DNA from: Cucumis sativus
Taxonomy: Eukaryota; Streptophyta; Magnoliopsida; Cucurbitales; Cucurbitaceae
Assembly (NCBI RefSeq): GCF_000004075.3
Contig: NC_026657.2
Location: 1,240,001 to 1,304,000, forward strand
DNA length: 64,000 nucleotides
Direction of reading: 5' to 3'
Shown here: positions 10,781-21,600 of the stretch, piece by piece
Layout: each line of letters begins with the position of its first letter
How positions within the stretch are numbered: the first letter of the stretch is position 1
Translations under genes and position numbers: made by a program
Notes under the pieces: generated by a model
Told to the model about the DNA's origin: nothing
What the model saw: only the letters and a program-made list of their open reading frames with translations
Database searches by the model: none

Positions 10781-11110
10781 AAGAAAATTAGGCTACGATG
10801 CTCATTGTCGTGGATATGGAGCGCGTGACAACGGGTATGGGAGGTGGAGGAGTTAGGGGTGGCTATGGTGGTGGTAGCAAATTGAAGAGATGGTTATGGT
10901 AAATAGAGAGGTGTTCATGGAGGAGAATATGATAATGGCAAAGGAAATGGAGAAGAAGGAGGTTGTGAGGGTGGATATGCACTCAAAATTAATTCCATCT
11001 GATCAAAAGAGAATTGAGAAACTTTTTTTTTTTTTTTGTAAGTAATGAACCCAATATTCATATTAATTGCACAACAAAAAATAAAGAAATTGGGTAAGAG
11101 AGAACGTTGT
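10781..11110 (+). pseudogene. 3' half of a clade B GRP gene, broken
   Basis: Similarity to the C-terminal half of clade B genes starts near GATGCTCATTGTCGTGGATA and runs through GGAGCGCGTGACAAC, AAGAAGGAGGTTGTGAGGG and the tail, into a 3' UTR with ACCCAAT/ATTGGGT arms. No promoter, signal peptide or 33-bp repeats are present, and the frame is interrupted by shifts (for example, reading changes after the GGTATGGGAGGTGG stretch). A sister remnant lies at 15.1-15.4 kb. Confidence 0.75.
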
Positions 11111-12504
11111 TTTCTAAATCTTATGGGTGGAAGGTTTGCATGTTCGTGAATGTAAATATCAAATCAATTTTTTAATGATAAGCAAATTTGGAGTAAGTGT
11201 GCATTTATACTGTGACAAATTGAATCAACCACATATACGTTATTTTGTTTTTCCAATGATATTTATTATATAAGAGGATTTTATCTCAAAATCAATCAAC
11301 AAATACGTGAATAGTAATACGTCAATTTTATAAACAATAATGATGATCTCTTGAATTTTTCATGTGAAATTATCAACATTCTCCATGTATTGTTCTCGGT
11401 TATTATTTTTGTAACCAAAGTGTAATCCTCCAAAAAAATACAAAATTGACAACCAAGAAAATAACTAAATTTTCATTTAAAAAGAAAAAAGAGAATAGCA
11501 TATCAAATATCAAATAGCCATGCAAAATAAGCTTAACTAGGGGAGAGGGAGTCTATAAGTCAAATTGCATAGTCTAAACCAAGGCTAACAAATGAATGAT
11601 GATCCTACGATAAAATATCTTAAGTAGATTGATACATATGATATGTAGCATCTTCACCGCATCTAAGAACAAGAGTCGATGTGTTATCACAAAAATAAAA
11701 TACAAAAGGGAAGTTTGGGAGAAAATTAGAGTTATAATAATGTTGAGAGAGATCCAATTAATTAATACTCTTAAAATTTTAAGAGATAAATTTTTATATT
11801 TGAGAATTTAAATGTGTAATTGCGACTAATTAACCAATCGTGTTGATTTTTGCAATTTACCTTTTTTTATTAAATTTTCAAGAAAAAAATATTTAATGAC
11901 GATCAAAATGATCCATGACGTACATACAATTATTGTCAAACATTCCATGTTACTAAAAGAAAATTGAAACTTTCTCCAACGTTATAAATATTTTATCCAC
12001 TTTACTATTTTTTTTATTATTTCCCTAATTTTGATTCAATCAATTTTCTAGCTATCAACTACCATTCTTTAAAAAAAAATCAAATATACAAAAATAAAAA
12101 ATTGTCAATTTTCGTCCAAAAAAATTTTAAAATAAAATTTGGAATTTGGAATATGGTACCTTTTGGAATAAGTTTTAAAGCCTTTGATTAAAAAAAAAAA
12201 GTTGCTTCAACCAAAATCATTGTAAATAATGTTGAAATTATAAAATTATTAAAAATATTTATAAATATAGACAAACTAAAATTTTAGAATCTACCGTTGA
12301 TGTAACTAATAAACGTATATCAGCGTCTACCGAATATATTCTAAAAAACGGTAATATTTTATAAATATTTTAGTATGTTTACCCTTTCACAAACTTAATT
12401 AAAATTATAATCCAAATCAAAACCTATCCAAACAAATATTTGGTGTAACTTAAGGGATGAATCGCACTAATATGACTCAAACATATTTTGAGAAACGTGT
12501 TTAA
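11111..12504. other. AT-rich duplicated spacer, no gene seen
   Basis: Blocks align with 6.25-7.65 kb and 15.45-16.6 kb. Only chance frames are present. Confidence 0.65.
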
Positions 12505-12700
12505 AATGTGATAAATTTTTCCACAATATTTTATAGCAAATGGCAAATAATTTAAAGTTTCTTTGAAGCAAGAATTAGGCAAAGAAGCATGTATATATAT
12601 ACATATAATGTAATTAAAATTTATATTATAGTGATGCAAAATCGTTTCATAAGCCACTTCATCTCTCTCTGTTTCATGGCATCTTAAGTACACAAAAAGA
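12505..12700 (+). repeat. conserved array spacer block, copy 3
   Basis: It has the same order of motifs as the copy at 7.65 kb: AATGTGATAAATTTTTCCAC, ATAGCAAATGGC, GAATTAGGCAAAGAAGCAT, ATGCAAAATCGTTTCATAAG. It lies about 0.8 kb upstream of G4. Confidence 0.7.
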
Positions 12701-12975
12701 GAAAAAGGGAAAAAGAGACCTAATATAATATGTGTTCTTTAATTGGTGGATTTTTATTTAGCATTATTAATTCATCAATCACCAAGAATATTTATTCTCA
12801 ACAAAGTTATTGAATGATATTAAATTTACAAGAACTAAATGATATATCATTTCGTTTCATATTAAATTTTTGTAAGTTTAGATAATTTATGAAAGTAGGT
12901 TTGTTATGTTTAGGTTAACTAAACACATACATGTTAAATTGAATATGTGTTTTATCTTGGTCAATTGTGCAAAGT

Positions 12976-13047
12976 GGATCCGTGGCGCAATGGTAGCGCG
13001 TCTGACTCCAGATCAGAAGGTTGCGTGTTCGATTCACGTCGGGTTCA
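12976..13047 (+). tRNA. tRNA-Trp (anticodon CCA)
   Basis: A 72-nt cloverleaf can be read directly. The acceptor stem is GGATCCG/CGGGTTC plus discriminator A. The D arm is GCGC..GCGC, the anticodon stem TCTGA/TCAGA has loop CTCCAGA, and the T arm is GCGTG-TTCGATT-CACGT. The A box and B box (GTTCGATTC) are intact, and a T6 run (13055-13060) serves as a Pol III terminator. There is no encoded CCA and no intron. It looks functional. The matching positions upstream of G3 and G5 do not contain it. Confidence 0.97.
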
Positions 13048-13359
13048 ATGTCCATTTTTTATTTTAGTCATTTGTGATCACAAATAAATTTAAACCTCAT
13101 AATCATTGCATTTTAGGTTATTGTGTAAAGTTATAAAACATTACAAAGTGGAACAAGTATTGATATGATTTCGTTCCAATTATAATTTATTTTTATAGTT
13201 TAATGAGACATACGAAAAAGCCAACACTTTAGTATTTTGCCTCTTGAACTTTACTTAAGTTATATATAAAAAATTAATAATGTTGTTGACCACATGCCTC
13301 CTCTTTAATTGCCACTAAGGTACTACACTATAGAGAAGAGCTAATGAGTCCTTGTTTTC

Positions 13360-13366
13360 TATATAA
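13360..13366 (+). promoter_or_regulatory. TATA box of GRP gene G4
   Basis: TATATAA lies in the same 90-bp core promoter as in G3 and G5. The G-box position here reads CACATG instead of CACGTG. Confidence 0.72.
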
Positions 13367-13405
13367 GGAGATGGATGAATGCATTCTAAGCATACATTCC
13401 TATCC

Positions 13406-14227
13406 ATGGCTATCTCTAGAGTGTTGTGCATTGGCTTTCTTCTTTTTGTAGGTTTAGGGTTAGCTTCGGCTACCCGAACTCTTCTTGATTATGATCCACG
13501 TGCACGTCGTTATGATTACGATCATCCTACTCCAAGAGTAGGGTACGATCCAAGTCATCGTGATCAATCATATGATAATGCATACAGTGGAAGTTCTAGT
13601 AAAGGATATGGAATTGGAGACTCTACTCTTGGAGGTTCTGGACGATATGGAGGTGGCAAAGGACATGATTCCGGATATGGAGGTCGAAATGATGATCGCA
13701 GTACTGGATATGGAGGTCGAAATGATGACCGCAGTGATGGATATGGAGGTCGAAATGATGACCGCGGTGCTGGATACGGAGGTCGAAATGATGATCGCGG
13801 TGTTGGATATGGAGGTCGAAATGATGATCGCGGTGTTGGATATGGAGGTCGAAATGATGATCGTGGAGTTGGATATGGTAATGGTGGTAGATATGGAAGT
13901 GTAGGAGGACATGGTGATGGTTATGGTAACAATGGTGGTGGAAGCTATGGAGATCGTTATGGCCCTTCTCTTGGAGGTTCAGGAAAAGGAAGTAACAATG
14001 GCTATAACGATCATTCTCGTGGAAATGGAGGACGTGACAGTGGCTATGGAGATTCACATGGACATGAAGGACGTGAGAGTGGAAATGGAAGCGGTGGAGG
14101 AGTTAGTGGTGGCTATGGTAATGGAGGAGTACATGGAGGAGAGTATGATAATAGCAAAGGAAGTGGAGAAGAAGGGGGTAATGATGGTGGATATGCTGTC
14201 AAAAATTCTATCTCAAAGGAGAATTGA
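13406..14227 (+). CDS. secreted glycine-rich protein with NDDRG repeats, clade B (G4)
   Basis: This is a single-exon gene of 273 residues from the ATG at 13406. The in-frame ATG at 13379 is too close to the TATA box. Signal peptide and mature N-terminus (TRTLLDYDPRARRYDYD) match G3. There are six 11-residue GYGGRNDDR units (about 13675-13875), the first two with RST and RSD variants. Compared with G3 it lacks the GYGSGG segment after SLGGSG and has a further small deletion. It ends VKNSISKEN. It is probably extracellular, with the same unknown structural role as G3 and G5. Confidence 0.87.
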   Translation: MAISRVLCIGFLLFVGLGLASATRTLLDYDPRARRYDYDHPTPRVGYDPSHRDQSYDNAYSGSSSKGYGIGDSTLGGSGRYGGGKGHDSGYGGRNDDRSTGYGGRNDDRSDGYGGRNDDRGAGYGGRNDDRGVGYGGRNDDRGVGYGGRNDDRGVGYGNGGRYGSVGGHGDGYGNNGGGSYGDRYGPSLGGSGKGSNNGYNDHSRGNGGRDSGYGDSHGHEGRESGNGSGGGVSGGYGNGGVHGGEYDNSKGSGEEGGNDGGYAVKNSISKEN

Positions 14228-14251
14228 GAATTCCTCTTTTTCAAGTAATGA

Positions 14252-14294
14252 ACCCAATATCATATTATGTTAACGAGAAATAAAGAAATTGGGT
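14252..14294 (+). promoter_or_regulatory. 3' UTR inverted repeat around poly(A) signal, G4
   Basis: ACCCAAT (14252-14258) pairs with ATTGGGT (14288-14294). The loop has GAAATAAAG. Confidence 0.5.
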
Positions 14295-15116
14295 GAGAGA
14301 ATGTTGTGTTTTAAATTTATGTTGAATTTTCTTTGAATAATTCGAATCAATAGGTACAATGATAATCAAATTTGGATTATGTTTGTTGTGACAAATTGAC
14401 TGTACCCTATTTTGTTATATTTCTCTATAGATTTTTTTATATATATCCATATTAATACGGGTGATTTTGAACTGAATCAAATGACATAAACAAAGAGAAA
14501 AAAATATTGTCTAAAAGTTTATTTGTTAACACCTTATAATTCTTAGTAACTTTTTCAATGAATGTGTGATATTATAAAAATAAGTTGTTTCATGGGATTC
14601 CAAGGATGGACAAAAGATGCATAAAATACTCTAACTAATAAAATGTACACCATTCCAAACGTGCTATATTTTATGATTTTCAAAGTTAAACTTTGAAACA
14701 ATCTTTTAACACCTTCTAAACACAAATTATTTATCATACATGGTGGGCTAATCAAGTCCAAACTAATTAATAGGTCAAACCCATCATTCCAATTGTCTGC
14801 TACACGTAACTTATAAAAATTTTCAAGATTTAGTTTGAATATTTTAAATTCAATGTTTCAAGTTTTTTTAACAAAATTGAAAAAACTTCACCATTTTCTT
14901 GAGATTTTCTTATTATGATTACATCCTTTAATTTGTTGAATAATTATGTACGATCTTGTTGCAAGAGAATAATATATATATATTATTATATTATATATAT
15001 ACATACATTCATTCATTTAGGTTTATGTGGTTCAAAATCTTTCTACCCTCAATTATACTTAAAAAGCATTGGTTGCACTCTTCTCTTCCAAACCATGATA
15101 GTTTTTAGGAAAAAAA

Positions 15117-15440
15117 AGAAACATGTTGATGAAAGAGAATTAGACTACGATGATCATTCTCGTGGATATGAAGCGCGTGACAACGGATATGGGAGTGGTG
15201 GAGGAGTTGGTGGTGGCAGCGAAAAAGGTGGTTATGGTAATAGAGAGGTGTTCATAAAGGAGAATATGATAATCGGAAAGGAAATGGGGAAGAAGGAGGT
15301 TCTAATGGTAGATATGCACTCAAAATTAATTTCATCTAATCAAAAGAGAATTGGAAACTTTTTTTTAAGCAATGAACCCAATATTCATATTAATTGGGCA
15401 ACAAAAATAAAGAAATTGGGTAAGAGACAACGTTGTTTTA
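15117..15440 (+). pseudogene. 3' half of a clade B GRP gene, broken
   Basis: Sister of the 10.8-kb remnant. A frame around 15130-15240 gives DDHSRGYEARDNGYGSGGG-like sequence, then a frameshift moves the rest (VFIKENMI..) out of the GRP frame. The tail and 3' UTR arms ACCCAAT/ATTGGGT follow. No signal peptide or promoter precedes it. Confidence 0.75.
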
Positions 15441-16634
15441 TAAATCTTATATGTCATTAGTTTACTTTTTGGTGAAAGTAAATAATTTGGATTAAGTATG
15501 CATTTGTATTAGAACAAATTGAATCCAACCATATACACATTATTTTACTTTTTTAATAATATTTTTTATTAAATTAGATGGTTTTATTTTAAAATTAATT
15601 GATAATTACGTGAATAGTAATATGTATATCTTATAAACAATAATGTTGATCTCTTCAATTTTTTATATGCAGAATTATCAACATTCTCCACCTAATGTTC
15701 TAGGTTATTTTTGTAATCAAAGTGTAACTCTCAGACAAAAACAAAAACGAAAAAACCAAGAAAATAACTAAATTTTCATTTAAAAAGAGAAAAAAGAATA
15801 GCATATCAAACATCCATCCAAAATAAGCATAATTAAGGGAGAGGGGGCCTATACGTCAATTGCTTAGTCTAAACCAAGACTAACAAATGCCTTGTCCTAT
15901 GATAAAATATTTATATTTCAAAGATACATATATTTTCACTACATCCAAGATCAAGAGCCATTGTATTATAACAAAAGATTGTACAAAAGGGGAGTTGGGG
16001 AGAAACTTAGAGTCATAATGTTCAAAGAGATCTAATTAATACTTGTAAAATTTTAAGAGCTAAAATTTTGTAACAGAGATTGAGAGTGTAATCGCAACAA
16101 ATAATCATACTTCAATGGTTGATTAATTTATCAAGAAAAGTTTTAAAAAAACATTTAATGACAGTCAACATCAACCCTTTCACGTCATTAAAAGAAAATT
16201 GGAACTTTGCCCACATTTCTTTATTATTTTGCTATTAAAAATTAATTTTGATTCAATCAATTTTTTAGTTATCAACTACTATTCTTAAAAAAATATATAT
16301 ATATACAAAAATTACGAAAAAGAAATATTACTTCTCAAACAAGAATCATCTTAAATAATCATCCTATCCATTTTAAAAAATATATATATTTTCAATAAAT
16401 TAAATAATAAAATTATTGAAAATATTTATAAATATAACTAAAATAAAACTCTAAAATCGATGGAGGATGTAACTTATGAAAGTCTATTAGCATCTATCAT
16501 TAACATATTCTAAAATATTTTTGTAAATATATTTTGTTTCATTTTGCTATACTTAAAAATAACCTTCCACAAATTTAAAACTCAAATTAATCAAAACCAA
16601 TCCCAACAAATATTTTGTATAATTTATGCGATGT
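15441..16634. other. AT-rich duplicated spacer, no gene seen
   Basis: Third copy of the inter-unit spacer, alignable in blocks with 11.1-12.5 kb. Confidence 0.65.
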
Positions 16635-16845
16635 GCATAAATACGCATTTTCCCACCATATTTGATAGCAAATGGCAAATTATTTAATGTTTGTTTGAAG
16701 CAAGAATTAGGCAAAGAAGCATATATCTATATAATATGTAACTAGATCTTATATTATAGTGATGCAAAATCGTTTCATAAGGCACTTCATATCTCTCTGT
16801 CTCATGGCATCTTAAGTACACAAAATGAGAAAAAGGGAAAAAGGG
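16635..16845 (+). repeat. conserved array spacer block, copy 4
   Basis: It contains TTTTCCCACCATATTTGATA, GCAAATGGCAAATTATTT, GAATTAGGCAAAGAAGCAT and ATGCAAAATCGTTTCATAAG, about 0.8 kb upstream of G5. Confidence 0.7.
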
Positions 16846-17429
16846 CCCTAATATAATATGTGTCCTTTAATTGGTGGAATTTTATTTAGCATTATTAATT
16901 AATCAACCGTGTAAAATATGGTAGGAAGAATTATTCTAATGATGAATGAAAATTTTAGGTTGGGAGGTCCCATATATGAAGCATATGAGAAATTTTCAAT
17001 CTTAAAAGAGTGAATTATCAAATTAAATTTACATGAACGAAATGATATATCATTTGGTTTGTATTAAGTTTGTTTAAGTTTAGATGATTTACGAAAATAG
17101 GTTTGTTATGTTTAGGTTGACAAAACGACACTGTATTTAGATGATGGTGTAAATTTTAACATGTTAAACATGTGTTTTATCTTGGTTTATTGTGATCTAA
17201 TACAAATAAATATCGTTATTGAATTTTAGGTTATCGTGTAAAGTTGTAAAATATTACAAAGTGGTGCAAGTGGGAAAATGGGATCAAAAGGAGAGTATTG
17301 ATATGATTTCGTTCCAATTATAACTTATTTTTTTAGTTTAATGAGACATAGGAAAAAGCCTACACTTTAGTGTTTTGCCTCTTGAACTTCCTTTGAGCTA
17401 TATATCCAAAATTAATAATGATTTTTTAG

Positions 17430-17505
17430 CACGTGTCTCCTCTTTAATGGCCTCTAAGGTACCACACTATAGAGAAGAGCTAATGAATCCTTGTTTTCTA
17501 TATAA
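17430..17505 (+). promoter_or_regulatory. core promoter of G5 with G-box and TATA box
   Basis: CACGTG (17430-17435) and TATATAA (17499-17505) lie in the conserved clade B core promoter. Confidence 0.7.
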
Positions 17506-17544
17506 GGAGATGGATCCATGCATTCTAAGCATACATTCCTATCC

Positions 17545-18447
17545 ATGGCTATTCCTAAAGTGTTGTGCATTGGCTTTCTTCTTTTTGTGGGTTTAGGGTT
17601 AGCTTCGGCTGCCCGAACTCTTCTTGATTATGATCCACGTACACGTCGCTATGATTACGATCATCCTACTCCAAGAGTAGGGTACGACCCAAGTCATCGT
17701 GATCAATCCTATGATAGTGCATACAGTGGAAGTTCTAGTAAAGGATATGGAGTTGGAGACTCTGCTCTTGGAGGTTCTGGACGATATGAAGGTGGTGGAG
17801 GACGTGATTCCGGATATGGAGGTCGAAATGATGATCATGGTGTGGGATATGAAGGTCGAAATGATGGTCGTGGTGCTGGATACGGAAGTCGAAATGATGA
17901 TCGCAGTGCTGGATATGGAGGTCGAAATGATGATCGTGGTGCTGGATATGGAGGTCGAAATGATGATCGTGGTGCTGGATATGGAGGTCGAAATGATGAT
18001 CACGGTGCTGGATATGGAAGTCGAAATGATGATCATGGTGCTGGATATGGAGGTCGAAATGATGATCGTGGGGTTGGATATGGTAATGGTGGTGGATATG
18101 GAAGTGTAGGAGGACATGGTGATGGTTATGGTAACAATGGTGGTGGAAGCTATGGAGATCGTTATGGCCCTTCTCTTGGAGGTTCGGGATATGGAAGTGG
18201 AGGAAAAGGAAGTGGCAATGGCTATGATGATCATTCTCGTGGAAATGGAGCACGTGACAATAACTATGGAGATTCTCACGGACATGAAGGACGTGACAGT
18301 GGATATGGAAGTGGTGGAGGAGTTAGCGGAGGCTATGGCAATGGAGGAGTTCATGGAGGGGAGCATGATAATAGCAAAGGAAGTGGAGAAGAAGGGGGTA
18401 GTGATGGTGGATATGCTTTCAAAAATTCCATCTCAAACAAGAATTGA
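17545..18447 (+). CDS. secreted glycine-rich protein with NDDRG repeats, clade B (G5)
   Basis: This is a single-exon gene of 300 residues from the ATG at 17545 (the upstream in-frame ATG at 17518 is rejected as for G3 and G4). Signal peptide MAIPKVLCI..LASA, mature start ARTLLDYDPRTRRYDYD. It has the largest repeat block of the array: eight 11-residue units, including variants NDDHG, NDGRG and NDDRS (about 17815-18080). The C-terminal half is nearly the same as in G3, so the two are closely related. Tail FKNSISNKN. Probably extracellular; function unknown. Confidence 0.87.
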   Translation: MAIPKVLCIGFLLFVGLGLASAARTLLDYDPRTRRYDYDHPTPRVGYDPSHRDQSYDSAYSGSSSKGYGVGDSALGGSGRYEGGGGRDSGYGGRNDDHGVGYEGRNDGRGAGYGSRNDDRSAGYGGRNDDRGAGYGGRNDDRGAGYGGRNDDHGAGYGSRNDDHGAGYGGRNDDRGVGYGNGGGYGSVGGHGDGYGNNGGGSYGDRYGPSLGGSGYGSGGKGSGNGYDDHSRGNGARDNNYGDSHGHEGRDSGYGSGGGVSGGYGNGGVHGGEHDNSKGSGEEGGSDGGYAFKNSISNKN

Positions 18448-18468
18448 GAACTCTCTTTTAAGCAATGA

Positions 18469-18511
18469 ACCCAATATCATATTATGTTAAAGAAAAATAA
18501 GGAAATTGGGT
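18469..18511 (+). promoter_or_regulatory. 3' UTR inverted repeat around poly(A) signal, G5
   Basis: ACCCAAT (18469-18475) pairs with ATTGGGT (18505-18511). An AAATAAGG sequence lies just before the 3' arm. Confidence 0.45.
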
Positions 18512-18714
18512 AAGAATGAATAATGTTGTGTTCTAAATGTATGTTGAATTTACTTCAAATGAATGCTAAATTTGAATCAATGAATTATGTTTGGATTATG
18601 TTTGTTGTTACAAATTGATTCCACCTTTCTTTTTGTTTTGTTTCTCTATACATTTTTCTATATATCCATATTAATATGGATTGATTTTGGACCGAATCGA
18701 ATGACATAATAATC

Positions 18715-19470
18715 TATGCCAAATAAGAGTAAAACCACATAGCCAAGAAAATGATAAGAGTAAAAGGAAAAATAGTATGTACAATGTAAGACAAATAATT
18801 GTGTCTAGGAGAAGAGGGTGTTACTCAAGCCAATGCATTTAACCTCGACAAGACTCAACCTCAAGTTGAGCCTAACAAAATGTCTAGTTGGGCATACCCT
18901 TGTCAAAATGCATCACTTTAATTAAGACTAAAATAAACATATAGAGAAGGGAGTTTGAGCTTGATAGGTCGAGACCAATCCTAGCAGAATATTAAACAGA
19001 ACTTGCCCTTCACATGCCTCAACCTAAGTGAGTTGAAAAGGTTATCGTATCGTACCTCCAAAACTCTATTCGGACATAACCTAACTAATTAACTAGGTTT
19101 ATTTAATTCTACAAATAAATCATTAGAGCTCTACAGAAACAAACTCTATTCTCACTCAATTTCTTTGACATTTTTCAACTCTCTCTAAAAGCCAAATAGG
19201 CACAACCCTAAATCCTTACATCTTCAAACCCTGTGTTTTAATTACTATGGATAAAAGAGAACACAAATCAAATTTTACTTTCTTATATTTAGATCATATT
19301 TCTTTTGAAATTCAAAGTAATGGATAACACAATATGCTTCCATTTCTAATTTAAATGAAAATTTCAACATTCCTAATTACTGATTTATTTACACAAAATA
19401 GCCCAAAGTAAATAACTATAAGTGAGTTTTCTTTACTATTATTTTGGTGAGTGAAGATACTATGAGTTTT
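18715..19470. other. unique insertion-like spacer, no gene seen
   Basis: Similarity to the sister units stops near 18.7 kb. The following stretch is richer in GC and has no partner elsewhere in the window. It could be an LTR fragment or other insertion, but I found no terminal repeats that prove it. Confidence 0.35.
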
Positions 19471-19474
19471 TATA

Positions 19475-19640
19475 TCACTAAAATGTGATAATTTTTCCAA
19501 CCATTATTGTATTAGCAAATGGGAAATAAATTATTTAATAATGTATCTATAAAGTGGGAAGAATTAGGGAAACAAAATGCATAATTAAATATGTAAAAAA
19601 ACTATAGTAATGCTATGTCGTTTCAGAAACCATTTGAAGA
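19475..19640 (+). repeat. conserved array spacer block, copy 5 (no gene follows)
   Basis: It contains AAAATGTGATAATTTTTCC, TTAGCAAATGGGAAAT, GTGGGAAGAATTAGGG and AGTAATGCTATGTCGTTTCA. The nearest downstream GRP trace is the scar at 21.5 kb, so this marks a unit that has lost its gene. Confidence 0.6.
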
Positions 19641-21440
19641 GTTAAGGAAAAAAGAGGGGAAAAAAAGCTCTAATATAATATATGCTCTTTAGTCCTTTTT
19701 CTTAAAAAAAAATTAATGCTCTTTAATTAGTTTGAAATAGCCATATAAATTAAATATCTTCCTAAAAGGAAAGATGGGTTCTCAAGAAAAAATATATTTC
19801 AATGCTTCTTTTTCTTTTTCTTTTTCTTAATCCTTGTTGATGAAGAGAATTCAGGCTTAAAAATGGAGAATTTCATATTTTCTAATATTTTACACTTTTT
19901 TCAACCTCATAAACAAATTTTGATTAAATGGTTGTAGTAAAGATACTTTTCTTTTTTTTTCACCAAAAACAGCTTTATTTTATTTTAATCTTCTGTCATA
20001 TTTGTATCGAGAAAATTAAATAAATACTATTTTTTTTCAATATATTTAATTTCGTTTTAAAATAAAGGGAAAATCCCTAGAAATCATCACTTTTCTCTTC
20101 TTCTTTGAAGACCCTCTTCTTTTATGGTATAACTTTCATTAGTTGTTCTTAATATGCTTCTTTTAACTTTAACTGTCAAATATATATATACACATACAAC
20201 GATAATTTATCCTTAATATCAGATATAAAGTTTTTTTTATGCATGGCTCTAATCCAAAAGACTTCAAAAAAAAAATTACCAAAATGTAAATCGATGATGA
20301 GAAATTAAAAAATTGATATGGCTAATGTTTAATAAGCTAGATTGATTGATAAGTTACTCATCCCACAATTACTTGATTTTGAGATGAAACGTCAAGTTAT
20401 CTAATATTATATCGTAACTCGCGAAAACATAAACGAACATTCAGATCAAAAAAATAAATATTGGAGTCCAATTCAAGAATGATGAACCCAAAGAGAGACA
20501 TCATTTATCAATGGTGTGTATACTAGCCAAGGATCTTATCATGCTAGAATAATTGAGGGACCTTTTATGTTTATATATAAGATGTATATGTTTCTTCTCT
20601 TATATTTTATATTGGTTTTAAGATGTAAAGCTCATGTTATCTAATATATGATGTCGGTTGTTCGAAAATTCGATGTAAAAATAGTAAATAATCGAAAGAA
20701 GCACGGATCCCAAAAGGACATATCAAGGAAACCTCACACCATGCATCTTTATAAGTCCCTCACACCATGCATTCAAAAACTATAATTGAGGGACCTCACA
20801 CCATGTCATGCATCTTTATAACGTCAATCATACATATCTATTATTAATTTCCTCTCATATGGCTCATGATATACTACGTGTAACAATTTTTCATTGCCAA
20901 GAAATTTCCAAATTGTAATAGTGGTAAGTTATGAAATGATTTTCTTACAAATATCTTCATAGATAAATTAATAATAAAACATCATGTGTGAACGGCAGAA
21001 TCCAATTGACTGAAAAATCATTTTGGAGTAATATTATCGGTTGTGAGCACAATCCTTTGATCTATTTGGTGGGAAAGAAACAGTAGAACCTTTACTTGAG
21101 AAGCTATAATTCTTACATTTTTATTAATTATCATATTACTTCGTCTTTATTTTAAAAATATTCATACAAGACATGAGAGATTAGCATAGGCATTCAAATA
21201 TCAATACCTTTGAACAAAAAAGCTTTTCCTTGGCCCTAAAAAAGTTGTACAACAATTAACAAAACACTCCAATATTAAGGTTAATAGGAAGAATGCCTAA
21301 ACTTAACTATAAAAATTGTTTGGAACTACAAAACTAAGCAAACTAAGGTGGCTAAACTCAACATGAAAATAAAGAAGAGTAATTTAAACTTAGATATTTA
21401 TTCATGTCACCTAAACTTTTAAAGTCGTTTTTGATTGCAT
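19641..21440. other. AT-rich spacer, no gene seen
   Basis: Short duplicated words (CCTCACACCATGCATC near 20.73 and 20.79 kb) are visible but no gene, RNA or clear transposon. Confidence 0.6.
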
Positions 21441-21449
21441 GCTCCTCTA

Positions 21450-21600
21450 AACTTTATCAAATCTTGCGAGATCATGTAAGGGGAAAGATGGAATCAACTT
21501 AGCCTTACTTTAATTTAATATGTTTTAGTACCACATGTCAACATAAAATAAAGAAATTAGGTTAGAGAGAAGGTTGTGATCTAAATCTAAGTACATTAAT
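21450..21600 (+). pseudogene. GRP gene-loss scar: upstream region joined to 3' UTR
   Basis: The left part (CAAATCTTGCGAGATCATGT, then TATGTTTTAGTACCA) matches the distal promoter of G6 at 23.76-23.85 kb. From about 21540 the sequence switches to a GRP 3' UTR (GTCAACATAAAATAAAGAAA, TTAGGTTAGAGAGAAGGTTG). The whole coding region and core promoter are missing between. Confidence 0.55.

Noticed and set aside
14915-15460. 181-codon frame that looks like a further GRP gene
   Set aside because: Only its middle (about 15130-15240) is GRP-like; the start is spacer sequence and the end is out of frame. It is the broken 3' fragment described above.
17599-18366. 255-codon Ser/Thr/Ile-rich minus-strand frame over G5
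   Set aside because: It is the complement of the 33-bp coding repeat; similar shadows appear over G3, G4 and G6 in step with repeat number.
18715-19250. Possible solo LTR of a gypsy-type element
   Set aside because: Composition and lack of paralogous match suggest an insertion, but no terminal TG..CA, target duplication or second copy could be seen.
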